Shown piece after piece: positions 42,516 through 53,812 of a stretch of DNA of 64,000 nucleotides. The position numbers and the translations under genes were made by a program. The DNA is from Phanerodontia chrysosporium. Taxonomy: Eukaryota; Basidiomycota; Agaricomycetes; Polyporales; Phanerochaetaceae. Numbering within the stretch: position 1 is the first letter of the stretch; the number at the start of each line of letters is the position of its first letter. Below the pieces are notes generated by a model. It was given only the letters and a program-made list of their open reading frames with translations, was not told the DNA's origin and ran no database searches. The DNA is taken from the NCBI GenBank assembly GCA_001910725.1, contig MJGA01000029.1, positions 248,001 through 312,000 on the forward strand, read 5' to 3'.

Positions 42516-44079
42516 ATGTCCACCACATTCTCTGCCTTCCTCGAGACACAATTCAGCACGCCAGTGCCGACTCCGCAGCTCAACATCATCCAGCACCTAA
42601 AGGCCACCTATCCACAGTCGCAGCACGTCTCTGCGCACTTCGTTCAAGGGCACACCGCGTTCCCGCTCTCGGGCTACCTCGACGCGGCTGGCATCAAGCC
42701 AAGCGTGGTCGAGCCCGAGACGCACACCGAGCTCGCGTACTCCGAGAGCCGGCGCGCCGTATACTCGAGGGCCGTTGCTGGCGTCACCAACTTTGCGCAC
42801 GACGGCACAGACTTCCGCGTGTACAAGGCGAGCTGGGCGCAGGACTACCGCGTGCACGAGTTCTACCACTTCGTGTTCAGCGGCGCGGACGGCAGCGCGG
42901 GGCGCGCGCTCGTCGACGCCGTGTACAAGTGGGGGCAGGAGCTCAAGGACGAGATCTGGGTCTTTGAGAGCGGCGCGTGGTACAAGAGTCCGCAGCTGTA
43001 CAAGGCGGTCCACGCCGCGAACTGGGACGACGTCGTGCTCGACGATGCGTTCAAGGACGGCCTGCGGCGCGACACGAAGACGTTCTTCGAGAGCAAGGAC
43101 GCGTACGCGTCCCTCGGCATCACGTGGAAGCGCGGAATCCTCCTCCTGGGCCCGCCCGGGAACGGGAAGACGGAGTCGATCAAGGCGCTGCTGCACGAGG
43201 CCGAAGGTGTTGCGCCGCTGTACGTCAAGTCGTTGGCCACATGCAAGGTGCGTCGTCCATGGTGAATATTGGTCAGTGTCCACTGAGCCGGCTTTCCCCA
43301 GGGCCCGGAAGAAGGCGTCCAAGCGATCTTCGAGCACGCGCGGGCGCACACGCCGTGCATCCTCATCCTTGAGGACCTGGATTCGATGCTCGTCCCCGAG
43401 GTCCGCTCGCTGTTTCTCAACGAGCTCGACGGCCTGGTGCGTATTCCGCCGACTCACTCCGCCTTCGCTGTGTGCTCATTGCGAGATCCAGGCAGACAAC
43501 GAAGGCATCCTGACCATTGCCACGACGAACCACCCCGAGCGCATCGACGACGCGATCCTGAACCGGCCGTCGCGCTTCGACGTCAAGTACGAATTCACGC
43601 TGCCCGACGCCGCGCTTCGACGGGCATTCGCCGTCAAGTGGATCGCGCGCGTCAACGCACTGGCCCGAGCACCGGCGTGCGTTTCGACGATGCTGGGGCG
43701 TCGCAGTCGCGGTCTCGGAGAAGACCGAAGGCTGGTCGTACGCGTTCCTCAAGGAGCTGTGAGTGTGCTCACGACCCTGTCTTGCAGGGTTGCATGCTCA
43801 CTGCCCCCCAGGTTCGTCTCGTTCCTCCTGCGCATGGCACACGACCGGGCGATCCGCAGAGCGGGCGTGGACGTCGCCCAGGTCTCATGCGAGGCCGTCT
43901 TGCTGAAGCAAGTCGACCAGCTCGCAGCGCAGATCCTCACGAGCGATGCCGCGGTGGACGACCAGCCTGCGGCGAAGTGTGCAGGCGACTCCAGGTCGCA
44001 GGCTCGCCGCTTGCGCATCCTTGCAGATATGATGAAAGGGAACGATACCGCAATCGTGACCTCGGCCGTCAACTTCTAG
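42516..44079 (+). CDS. AAA+ ATPase, BCS1-like, copy 3 (frame breaks in exon 3)
   Basis: Paralogue of the genes at 5158-6631 and 7497-9048, on the opposite strand across the transposon island. Exons 42516-43247, 43302-43436 (again 135 nt), 43492-43758 and 43812-44079. Walker [31 protein letters not shown] and [10 protein letters not shown] are intact. In exon 3 the frame slips twice by one missing base, near 43668 (after VNALAR) and near 43698 (in a G run). The exon is 267 nt instead of the 269 of the paralogues and the downstream frame is not restored. The C-terminal exon FVSFLLRMAHDRAIRR is otherwise well preserved. Pseudogene or assembly indels. Confidence 0.75.
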
Positions 44080-46291
44080 GTTTGTGTATGCGCCTCATTC
44101 TGGCAGAATACGAGCCTCGCGAACACAAGTGTACTGCTGAAGAAGGAGCTGCTGCCGTTTCGGCTGATTGTCAATGTCAATCTGAAATTTAATACCCCCA
44201 CGACCTGTCCTTGCATATAGTCATCTCCTAGAACCGCTGCCCCGCCGACGTGGCATCCACAGGTGTAGCAGGCTAAGTCCACGCGTTTGAATGCGCTCAC
44301 GTGTACACCAGCCATATCGGAGACCGTCTTTGCGCAGGTTGAACATGGACAACAAAGTCCTAGGGGTAGGCGCCATTCTATATCTAATAGTACGTCTGGC
44401 GATCCAAAGAGTACGTTCTGCAGCCAGTATATGGAAGACGTGGAGGCGAACAAGTATTCTGGCCGCCATGGCTACTTCTCAAGGATCAAGCAAATGAACT
44501 GTATCGGGGATTCAATATCACGTTTCGAGATTGTACGATGTGAGTCGACAAGTTTCACTTTCATGTCAGCCTCGTCCGTGTTCTCCTCGCCCTCGCCCTC
44601 ACTCTCCCTTCCTCCTCTTTGCCCTCCTGCTCTCCTCCATCCTGCCCATCCTGGTTCCCCATCAGTTTTTCGTTGGTTCAGCTAATTGATACTGGCATTT
44701 GTCATCGATTGGCCGCAGTTAAGACTACAATAAACTCACCTATCTGCATGAGCATAGACCAAACAAGCGCATAGTCACGGCTGGCAGGGGGGACTGAGGA
44801 TTGACCAAGGACTGTTCTACAAGGAGGGCTTCGTGAGTCTCTCGTGTACCTCAGCTGTAATGTCAAACTCACCTTTGCCAGTCCTCCGCAGAGCGGGTCC
44901 GATGCCGTCGACAGGCCTGTACGGGAACCCCGCCGACGACTGCGACCAGGCTCAACTCGGCAGCGCCGAGGATCCCGGGAGCTGTCGTCAGCAGAGCTAG
45001 CGGTTCCTGCCAGCCACGTACAGCTCCTGCTGTCGACGCCCGGCCCATGTCCAGATTCCAAGTCCCCTGGTATCCGCGCATGGTGCGCCACCCTGGTTGA
45101 GTTGCCCATCAGGCAGAGTCCGGCGTGTTGCGCAGCCGTCGGCTCGGTGCTGCAAGCATGTCCGTCAGCGTGCTATCCGATGAGAGACGAGGAGGATGTC
45201 CTACCGGGACGTCGCCCCTTGCTGCTGGTCCGGTGCCACTGACAGGCCTGCACGGGAACCCATCGACTACTGCGTGTGGGCTCGACTCGGCAGTGCCGAG
45301 GTTCCCAGACGGGTCGTCGACGAAGCTAGCGGTACCTGCCAGTCGCGTGCAGCTCCTGCTGTCGGTGCCCGCCCTAGTGATAGTGATAGAGAATGGCTTT
45401 AGGTGCTGCCCGCCGTGTTCCATGGAGAGGGTGGGTGAGAGGCAATGGTGGTGGTAGAGGCGAGAGGTTGTTGGGGCTCGAAGGGCGAAGAGGAGGGCTA
45501 TCTATACCTTTCTTGAAGGAGGCAGGCTGACATGTCGATCACGTTGTTCGTTTGTTGACAGAGTTACGGCTGACAGACGGCGTCCGGTAACACAACTTGG
45601 GGCATCCTTCGGACGGAGGCTGACAATGGAGTTTTCCCAGCAGCGCTGTTCCCTCACTATACAACCTCACCAGCTGCGCTTGTGCAGACGTGCCCAGTCT
45701 TCTTAGCTCGCACTATGGCACGTTTCAAGCGATCATTCGTTCTCGAGAATGCATAGGACAACTCTCAGCAAGTCTTGAACGCCGGAGGCCGCCGCGGCGT
45801 CAGCTCCGGTGTGGATCGAAGAGGTGGCGAAGACCTCCCAATCCAGAACACCTGCCAAATGTGGACACGTGGAAGTTAGACGCCTAGCGGTTTGCCACGA
45901 ACCACCACGTCGATGCTCCTCTAGACCCTCGTCCAAGTTCACAGAGCTGGAAAGAACAGCCCTTCATAATGCTAAGCTTATGTACTGTCTGTGGAGCAAG
46001 GCGTTGGGGGAGGCCTGTGGCGTAGACTCAGCAAGGGGGCGGGAGGGATAATGTTCGTTCCACATCGCAGACCGACTCATACGCATGCCCACTGTCCTAG
46101 CTTGTGCACATACTACTGCAGTTCGCTTGTACACCTGCAGAACTTTTGCAGTATCCGCATGCGCCGTGAAAAATACATAATACGAGAATAATTGAATCCG
46201 CAAACTATGCAAGAGATGTAGCCCTACGCAGAAAAACATTCCCGCAAGTGCTCTGCGAATGCATGTACGGATGCATAGCTGTGCCTGGCGC
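44080..46291. other. Intergenic with a diverged direct repeat
   Basis: No supported gene. A pyrimidine-rich patch lies at 44570-44650. A segment at about 44911-45053 recurs at about 45242-45374 (both start acaggcctg.acgggaaccc and include agctcctgctgtcg) with moderate divergence. The minus-strand frames over both copies share SRSCT.LAGTAS but show no recognised domain. Confidence 0.5.
44911..45374 (+). repeat. Diverged tandem direct repeat (about 140 bp units)
   Basis: Units at 44911-45053 and 45242-45374, 331 bp apart, similar in order and spacing of several 8-14 bp blocks. Confidence 0.55.
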
Positions 46292-47536
46292 CTATTCATG
46301 ATCACTACGTATGGCCCACATTATTGTACCAATGATATCTCCCAGTTCACCTCTATATCGTCCCTCCTTGTCAGGCTTGGAAGATGTTGCTCGAGCCCCG
46401 TGATCGAGGGTCAGTGCGGCCCATGCTGGCAAAGGCCAAACGCCAGTCCACACGCTTGAGGTGGCTGAGAGTGTCGATGCTGGCGTTGAGACCGGCAAGC
46501 GAGGCAGGTGCCACTGGAAAAGCACTGAAGTCTCCTTCGCAGAGATCTCAGATATTGAGACCACTAGATGTTCCAAGGGTGTATCATGCGGCACCGACAA
46601 GAGCAGCGCGGTGCAGAATAAGAACCCATCAAGGTGTGTACGCTGTCCCAGGCGGAACTCTATTCTGCGCAGAGACTTGCAAGCCTTCAGCGACAAGCCA
46701 CTATCGCGGAATCCTTTGACGAGAACATGAGAGGTGTAGAACAAGGATAGGAGAATACACGTACTAGCGGCAGTTCTTCCATATGACATGTGCATGAGTC
46801 TCGAGTCAAACCACAGGCTCTGTAGATGTTCACCTGTGCTCGCCAAGAAGCGTGCCAAAGGCCTAAGCGAAGAATCACCAGGGCCTACCAAAGCCCCAAA
46901 ATGCAGGAGGGGCGCGGCGCCGTGCTCGGCCTTCTTCGTGGCAATCGCATCCCAGAGACGGCTCACACGGGGTATGGGGAACATGTCTCCGCGGAGCGAG
47001 CGCAATTCACGTAGTCCGCGAGCAAGATGCAGTTGCACGGTGCACGGTGCATCCGAGCGGGTCACGGACAGAAGGGAGTTTGGCCCAAACTCGAGATGGC
47101 AGAGCCTTGGCATATTTGCTATAGCGAGGAGTAGCCGCTCGCCCAGGCGGGTGTCGCGGGAAATACCATCAATGATCCCGTACACCGAGGGCTGGTGACC
47201 GGAAGCCGATGTAGGAGTCGGCCCGTGTGAAGTGTGTATGGACAAGGACTCTAGGTTCTCCAGGCTTTCTAGGAGTTGGATAAGCTCGGTGGAGCACAAC
47301 CAGCCCGCATTAGAGATTTCGAGGTTGAGAACATACGCATGCACTTCTTCCAAGGCTTTGAGAAGGACAACGGTGCGGCTTCTTTCGTTCCAGTCGATGT
47401 GAAGGGTTCGGTAGAGGTGAAAACGGATGCGCGGAGCCCATGCTTTGCAGACCTGTATGCAGTTCAAAAGACCCAGTCTATCGCCAGAGAGGTGGTCCAA
47501 AACATGCTCCTGCAGTTCCAGTGGTATAGTTTGCAT
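46292..47536 (-). CDS. F-box-like protein, long form
   Basis: F-box-like N-terminus IPLELQEHVLDHLSGDRLGLLNCIQVCKAWAPRIRFHLYRTLHIDW, then about 350 residues with scattered leucine-rich segments (LESLENLESLSIH, LCHLEFGPNSLL, LRRIEFRLG). The open frame gives 414 aa. A 60-nt stretch near 46705-46765 (gtgtat ... gatag) is probably an intron whose removal keeps the frame and joins AAST to GLSLKACKSL. Near 46460 the family-like continuation (NASIDTLSHLKRVDW) lies in another frame and would stop at 46371, so one base may be lost or gained there. Close relative of the genes at 11158 and 62611. Confidence 0.72.
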   Translation of the reverse strand: MQTIPLELQEHVLDHLSGDRLGLLNCIQVCKAWAPRIRFHLYRTLHIDWNERSRTVVLLKALEEVHAYVLNLEISNAGWLCSTELIQLLESLENLESLSIHTSHGPTPTSASGHQPSVYGIIDGISRDTRLGERLLLAIANMPRLCHLEFGPNSLLSVTRSDAPCTVQLHLARGLRELRSLRGDMFPIPRVSRLWDAIATKKAEHGAAPLLHFGALVGPGDSSLRPLARFLASTGEHLQSLWFDSRLMHMSYGRTAASTCILLSLFYTSHVLVKGFRDSGLSLKACKSLRRIEFRLGQRTHLDGFLFCTALLLSVPHDTPLEHLVVSISEISAKETSVLFQWHLPRLPVSTPASTLSATSSVWTGVWPLPAWAALTLDHGARATSSKPDKEGRYRGELGDIIGTIMWAIRSDHE

Positions 47537-47913
47537 TCTAGAGCGAGGTTTAAGTCCGAGTCAGAGAGCGGGCTGAAAGAGAATACGTACGGGCCTGGGT
47601 TTCAACGAGTGAAGAAGATGCTGGTCACAGGTCTCGCGGATGTGCTATATGGGATACGGACGCTGCTACAAAGTAGCTATCACTGCGCAGATTGCGCAGC
47701 AACAAAGTTGGTCAGGCCGCCGAAGAGAGAGGGTCTGGCGAACAGAGACGCCTACTTGGATACCTTCCTTTTCGGTTCATTTTGTTAGGATCCGGGGCTG
47801 CCGCCAAACAGAGATTTGTCTGCAGAAGCGTGCACGTGATCTGACAAGCACTTCGCCTCTCGCCCTCATCAGTTTTCCCCTCCGTTTTCTGTTCCACACC
47901 AGTTCCTGTAGCC
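47537..47913. other. Divergent intergenic region
   Basis: Lies between the F-box-like gene (minus) and DPH3 (plus). Pyrimidine-rich just before 47914; no gene. Confidence 0.5.
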
Positions 47914-48273
47914 ATGGGGGCCTACTACGACGAGATTGAGATTGAGGACATGGCCTGGGATGATGTCAAGAAGGTTTTCCATTACCCGTGCCCCTGCGGC
48001 GATCGCTTCGAGATCTCGCGCAAGCAGCTGAAGAACTACGAGGACATCGCTACTTGTCCTAGTTGTAGTCTTATCATCAGGGTCATCTACGATCCAGTGC
48101 GTGTCAAACGTTTCCACGGGTGCTTGGTTGACTAACGAACTGCATCGTAGTTGGACTTCGAAGACGACCCGGACTCCGAAGAAGAGGAAGCCGGCTCCGA
48201 GGAGTCTGAAGAGTCCGAGTCCGACTCGGACGACTTCCACGACGCTGTCGAGAACCTCCACATCTCTGCGTAA
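47914..48273 (+). CDS. DPH3: Diphthamide biosynthesis protein 3 (CSL zinc finger)
   Basis: Small iron/zinc electron donor for Dph1-Dph2 in the first step of diphthamide synthesis on elongation factor 2; also linked to tRNA modification through Elongator. Exons 47914-48096 and 48151-48273 give 101 aa. The CSL zinc finger is complete: [21 protein letters not shown], then [13 protein letters not shown] with the Cys pairs in place. The acidic Ser/Glu tail ending ENLHISA is encoded by exon 2. Single intron (gtgcgt ... atcgtag), phase 0. Length fits the family. Confidence 0.95.
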
Positions 48274-50654
48274 ATGCAGGGCAGCATCACAGCACTCATC
48301 GAGCCGTCGAAAGTCGGATGGTAGATGCAGAGGAACAATTCGGGCCACGGTGCCTCTGGGGTCGTCCTGCTCGCGTCCTTCGTCAGCTACGTTCGCGAGG
48401 TCATACGCATAGATGCATGCCTTCTAGGATGGTCAGACCCCGCTCTGGTCGCGTCTGACTCAGCCCACGCTGACGCTCTGCAGCTTCCGTTCCGCAGAGG
48501 TCCGCGAAGGCAGGCTTAGGCCAAGCATCAGCAGCAGGCATGTGACCTGTCAGCAGACGAGGACATGGACCGGAGTGCATTGGCGGAGGGAAGGGAAGCG
48601 GTGCAGTTGCAATTTCGTTTTGTGCAATGAAGAGGGTAGCTGGTGGCGGTGTATTGGATTCACGGTGTGTCGGAATAAATTCACCTTTTCTCCCTTGACG
48701 AGATATCCCACTTTCTGGGGCAATAGCGCAGCGCCTCGACCAATATCTCAGCTGCTGAAGCTCAAGATGTTCATTCTCTGCAATACGAGCGCAACTTTCA
48801 CTCGTGACCGTCAGTTCATCAAAACCACGACCACAGTGCGTTCCCCGGAACGACGTGACCATCTTGCTCTTCGAAGCGGGTTATCCGATCGCCACACACT
48901 TCGAGAGCGCGTTTGTGCGCAGTGGAACTCACTGCTGGTCCCCGTGGTACTCGTGAAGGTCGGCTGTCAACAGCGTTCAGCATTAAGTGATAACGGCCCG
49001 GTACGGAGTATAAAGGTACGATCTGCTCGCCACAACACTGCGGAAGTTGGTCTCCAAGCCCACGGTCGTTTCATTCCTACATCGGAATGTACATCTACAT
49101 GTCATTTGCCCCTCGACGCTACCCTGACTGACCGCGAGTTCCGACAAGGAACTCTAGCAGCCTGTCATCGTTTCTGGGAAGCTTCAGATCGCTGCAACTC
49201 GACGCCTCCCGCCCCTCGTGTGCGGCTCCTGCGAGACTTTCATGTCTTCGTATTTAAATGGCTCGTGCAGCTGCCCTCGATCGTGTGCCGCACGAGGCGC
49301 GTCCACCGCGAAACCCGCGATCGAGAAGCAGGCTGTGCGCCCCGCTTCTGCGCAGGGTCGCACCGCGCGCACCTCTACGGCTGTGCAGCGCCACATCTCG
49401 CCAGAAGAGCACTCGGCACGTCAATCTGCACCAGCCCACCCCCTTTTTCAGCCCGTGCGGCGCCCCCGCAGGGTAGCCCTGTGACGGCGAGGCCGAGAAA
49501 GCTTCTGTGTGTGCGGCCGTGCGCGAGGCACGACGGCCTGGCAGAAGGCCGCGGATCCCATGCGGCCCCGCCTGTGTCGCAGCCACCTGGGGCTGACCCT
49601 AACGCAAAGCCACACATGAATTGAATGGGCGCAGCACGCACACGAGCAGGCACACGACAGCCAGCCTGTTCGCTTGGAGAGCGCGAATTCCGGTCCCGGT
49701 CCCGGAGCCGAGGGCAGCGGGGCATGTGTGGTAGGCCAGCTGGACCTCAGCCCAGAACACAGTCGGACGGGCGGCTCTCCGCGGCGCTCGTCGACGTCGA
49801 CCTGGCCTGGCGTGAACTCTATGTGCGCCATCGGGATAGTAGGAGGGCGTGCATCACGATCAGATAAATGCAGGCAGCGCAGTGAGACAGATCGCAGCGT
49901 GTAATGGGCGGCCGAGGCTCTCGGGCGGCTGCTGAGGAGCACGATGCAGAGATACGGTCGCCCGTGTGGCGTCGCGATGTTGGGTGTGCTGCGACTGCGG
50001 ACTGGAGCAAGCTCAGCGCAATCCGCTGCACGGCTCCGGGCGCACCGAACGTGCCGCGCCGCTCTGCGTCCCGCACCGCGGTGCAGATCATTGGAGCCAC
50101 GGCGGAGCAAAGCAGCTGCATGGTCGAGCAGTGCGCGGCGGGCAGGCGTCACGAGTGCGGGATTCCGGGGGATGATAGACTCGGGACGGGTTGCCCAGGC
50201 CGGTAAGGTACGGCTACAGAAAGCATTGGTCGTAGATAGGGCGAATGTATGGACGGCCACGCGTCTGGATCGCCCGTGCGCATCCTTGAACGGGCCAATG
50301 ATGTCATGCGTTATACATGTCTGGGCAACGTGGTGTCAGGACCGCGACCGCTGTGACTGCGAAAGTACACGGACCACACATGCTCGCTGGCTGTGACACG
50401 AGCACTTGACTCTCTTCGACGGATGTAGGCAGCGCAGAGCAATCGATGCGACGTGTCCGTCTGTATAGGGTGCAAGTGTGGCCCGTTGAACAGGCAGCCA
50501 GGGTCGCTGGCTGGTCCTATGAGCGGGGATGGCGTTAAGCATGTGGTCTATCGCTCGAACACGGGGGTCAGGCTCACCGAGAGACATAGGGAGGCGTGTG
50601 TAGCCGGTACAATGAGGAGGTGACTTCCCACATTGATGTTCCGGTGTGCAGTCT
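48274..50654. other. Intergenic, no gene supported
   Basis: About 2.4 kb. Long frames here (for example 48542-49624) overlap other long frames on both strands and show no family features, as expected of GC-rich non-coding DNA. No repeats stood out. Confidence 0.5.
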
Positions 50655-51284
50655 TCAAAAGCTGAGGTCATTGGTCACCCGCGCGGTGGACTGGTTATCG
50701 ATCTTCCAGATGGTCTTGCCATCCTTCGACACGTCACCTGTTGGAGAATTTGCGGGATCTTCGACGCCATCCACGGAGCCAGCGGGCCCGCCCGCACGTA
50801 GCGTGGGCCGGACACCAAGCGTGGCGCAGAGTGCTTTGTAACGGGAGCGAATTTGGCGGAAGAGCTTCGGTATGTCGAGCTCAGAGGGCTCGGCTGCTGA
50901 CGGGTTAGTCTTGGGGAATTGCGCAATGAGCTCCAGGAGGTGCTTTATGTTGCTGGATGCCCGACTATTCCAGACGGATCAGCGCGTCTTCAAAATCGGA
51001 GGGATGCGAAGCGTACTCGTCTCGTCTTCGTTGCTTTTCGAGGATGCCAGCCCACATCATCGCGAAGCCCTCGTAGAACCCGAGTTCTTCCCACATCTCG
51101 AATCCCTTTTCGCGTCCCAGGGCTCTGCCCTCGATGAGGCCATGTATGCGTCCGTGCGCGAAGCCGTCCCGGTAGCCTTCTTCGTAGAATCTGCACGCCG
51201 AGATCAGTATTGTATTGTATGGTTGTGCTAGAAGCAATCCTACGTTTGTTCGACGTGCACGAGCTCTTCCAGGTCGAAATCCAT
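50655..51284 (-). CDS. LTO1: LTO1/Yae1-domain protein
   Basis: Adaptor that with Yae1 hands the ABC protein Rli1/ABCE1 to the cytosolic iron-sulphur assembly machinery. Exons 51244-51284, 51017-51190 and 50655-50952 give 170 aa. The diagnostic deca-GX3 motif reads FYEEGYRDGFAHGRIHGLIEGRALGREKGFE in two adjacent stretches, followed by LGFYEGFA. The start MDFDLEELVHVEQT fits the family. The second intron donor (gtacgc at 51016) was chosen because it alone restores the phase to the downstream LLELIAQFPKTNP segment; the unspliced frame would stop after IRLE. Divergent from the WHI2-like gene with 179 bp between ATGs. Confidence 0.85.
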
Positions 51285-51463
51285 GTCGGAAACGAAAACG
51301 AGAGATGGTGGAAGTCAGGGTCAAAAACGAGTTTACTGCCCGAGCGTCATGGGACGCGAGATGCCGGGCGGGCGCTTGTACGCAACGTTCGAGTCTGTCC
51401 GCATTCTAGCCGACGACCCCGCCGTCTTCGCCACCACCGACGTCTCTCACGACCCCACCGACG

Positions 51464-52618
51464 ATGGCGAGCGCGACGATGAACAACTCGCCCATCACCC
51501 AGGTCTCACAGACCCCGGTGCAGACGAATCTCCAGCCTCAGCTGCTGACGAGGCTACTGCTCGACCTGAGGGGAAAGCGGTTCTCTGTGGACAGGGAAAC
51601 CATCATGAATCTCCCAGAGTCTGTCTTGCTCTGTCTCTTCCCGAACGGACTCGTGCTCAGTCGACAAAGCGCTGCTCTCTCCGATGGTGGCGACAACGAC
51701 GACTATGAGGAGCTCTACGGGGTTGACGTGCGTTTCTTAGAAGCTGCCCGCGCCGCTGCCGTGCTGACCCTTTCTCGCAGTTTGACCCAGATTGTTTCTC
51801 CTATGTCTTGAATTTCTTCCGCAAGGCCTCCGAGGACTTTTACGGCTCGCCAAGCTCGCCTGGTCTCCTTCACTATCAATCACATCTCATAGCCGAAGGC
51901 GGGTCTCCCACCTCCGACTATGGCTCGTCCCAGTCTCAGAACCCGCTGCTCTCCAAACAGGCGATCATCGTTCTGCGAGAGGAGCTTGAATACTTCTCTA
52001 TCCCTCCCAAAGACGGGAAGGCGGCGACGAACGCCAATGGGATCGCGAACGAAGCCCTGTTGGAGCTCAAGCGCAAGTGCGGGAACTACTTGCTGCACAA
52101 GCGCAACATCTTCACCGCGCTTCAACGAAACGTGAACAAGGAGAACAATATCGCTGAGCAGCACCTTATTGATATGCTTTGCATGAGGTGTGTGGCCTGC
52201 TGCTGTCCGATGAGACCCTACTGAATTGCTTGACGTTCAGTGGGTTCGACCGCGACGACGAATGGGGATACCGTGCGCTAGAGCCCTCACGGTGCTGCAT
52301 ATCCTCGATCGCCCTTGTCCTTCTGAAGACGGGTATCAATCATGTCATTGACGCGAACGGGGAGAGGCGCGTCAACGTCGATTACGCGCAGATGTCGACT
52401 GCGCAGAAACTTCTCCTGTTCTGGCGGAAGCCTGCGGTACGCCCTTTTGGTTCTAGTATCGTTAGTCATTGTTGACGTAGCCTCTGTAGCGCAAATGCTG
52501 GTGGGATGGTGTCGAGGTGAATCTCGCTGAGGAAGGCGAGCCCCAGATGGTGAAGCTCTGGGCTCGCCGGGTCTGGACATTGGAATTGAGCCTGGTGCGC
52601 ACCTCTCTTCGCCACTAA
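51464..52618 (+). CDS. WHI2: WHI2-like BTB/POZ stress-response protein
   Basis: Whi2-type proteins partner with Psr phosphatases in general stress response, TORC1 and membrane signalling. Exons 51464-51727, 51781-52187, 52241-52436 and 52490-52618 give 331 aa with consistent phases. The BTB-like core shows LDLRGKRFSVDRETIMNLPESVLLCLFPNGLVLSR, FDPDCFSYVLNFFR and KQAIIVLREELEYFSIP, all typical of fungal Whi2. A C-terminal part ends WARRVWTLELSLV. Another intron could start at the gtgcgc after ELSL and end at the ..catgcag before 52641, which would lengthen the C-terminus. The start at 51464 is chosen as the first ATG in frame; 51479 is an alternative. Confidence 0.88.
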
Positions 52619-53812
52619 TGAAATACGTCTTGCTCATGCAGGGCTACAGGTTTAATCTGCCCCTATCATGGCGACGCGCGCCGACTCGCTGCTTTGTATT
52701 TGTGTATACCCTTCCCTTATTCCGCCATTCCCGTGTCATAGGTCTGGATACCCTCTAATATTACTTTCTTTGTGCAACTTTTCCTCGGTGTGCTAACCCC
52801 GAGTAAGCCTCAGCAATCGCTAACGTGGTTTTTTTCTGCCAGGCACAAGGCACATCGGGGGATGGATGCTGTCAACCGGTATGTCAGTATCTTCACGACG
52901 AACGGCAGGATTGTGGAGTACCGGGCGCTCCGTCACAACCACCAGTGACAGTCATGCGGTCTATTTGCGATGTGTAGCCGCTTCCTCCTGGCTTTCGCCG
53001 CCCTGCGCCTCGAGTGGGATCGTCTGGGATTTCTGGTCCTGTTCGGGACTCGGATACGGATGCGTTCCGCAGGAAGCTGAGAACAGGTGCAGCACTGAAG
53101 GAGCTGCACGCACCTGCACAGCGCATCCAATCCGGCCCAGCGATCCCGCCGAGTCGGAAGTGTCGACCTCGGGAGGTGGCTGCCTCTGCGTGAGGCTGGT
53201 CCTCGCCTATTTCCGAGCTTTCTGCGACAGGCAGAAATAATCTCTCGGCTGTAGAGAATGGAGAAGGGCGACGGTGATGGTTCTTGATATACACGGAACG
53301 CTCGAGCACGATCGTGCACGCATCGATCTTCCACCCAGCTCCCTGGCATGAGCTGGCCGCTCCGCAAAGCCAAAGGCCATTCGCAGAGGGGGGCAGATCG
53401 CACGGACTTGGTCCGTCGAGCGTTCGGGCTCGTCGCGGAAGTAATTCGAGGAGGGTGTGGGTGCCGGCAAGGCGCGTTGTCCGATCGCCCGCCAACCTGA
53501 GCGCGGCACATGCCATCAAGCTTTAGCCGTTTAGTAGTTCGTGTTTCTTGGGTTGTCGCATTCCTGCAGATTCTTGCTCTGCGGACAGCGGGTCTCGGGT
53601 CTGCACCCCGCGCCTTGTTGGCATGCTGTTTTCGTTCAGTACTCGAAAGTCCGACTTTGGGCCAAATGCTGCCCACCGCCGTCCCTTATCTCCTCCTCCA
53701 TCCGTGCACTTCCCAGCTTTGCGCCTTGCCATCGGCCTGATCACGTTTCTTCGTGCCCTCGCCTCGCCTGGCGCAAAGTTTCCTCCGCCCATGACTTGGT
53801 GCTAGTCTTGCA
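52619..53812. other. Intergenic, no gene supported
   Basis: 3' flank of the WHI2-like gene and upstream of the Med25-like gene. Overlapping frames on the minus strand (52893-53676) have shuffled Arg/Ser-rich composition and no family marks. Confidence 0.5.

Noticed and set aside
42597..43457. 286-codon minus-strand frame
   Set aside because: Antisense shadow of AAA copy 3, where all motifs are on the plus strand.
48542..49624. 360-codon open frame on the plus strand
   Set aside because: Overlaps other long frames on both strands, no motif or codon pattern; open by GC-rich composition.
52893..53676. Overlapping 200+ codon frames on the minus strand
   Set aside because: Two overlapping frames of equal quality, Arg/Ser-rich, no domain; likely non-coding.
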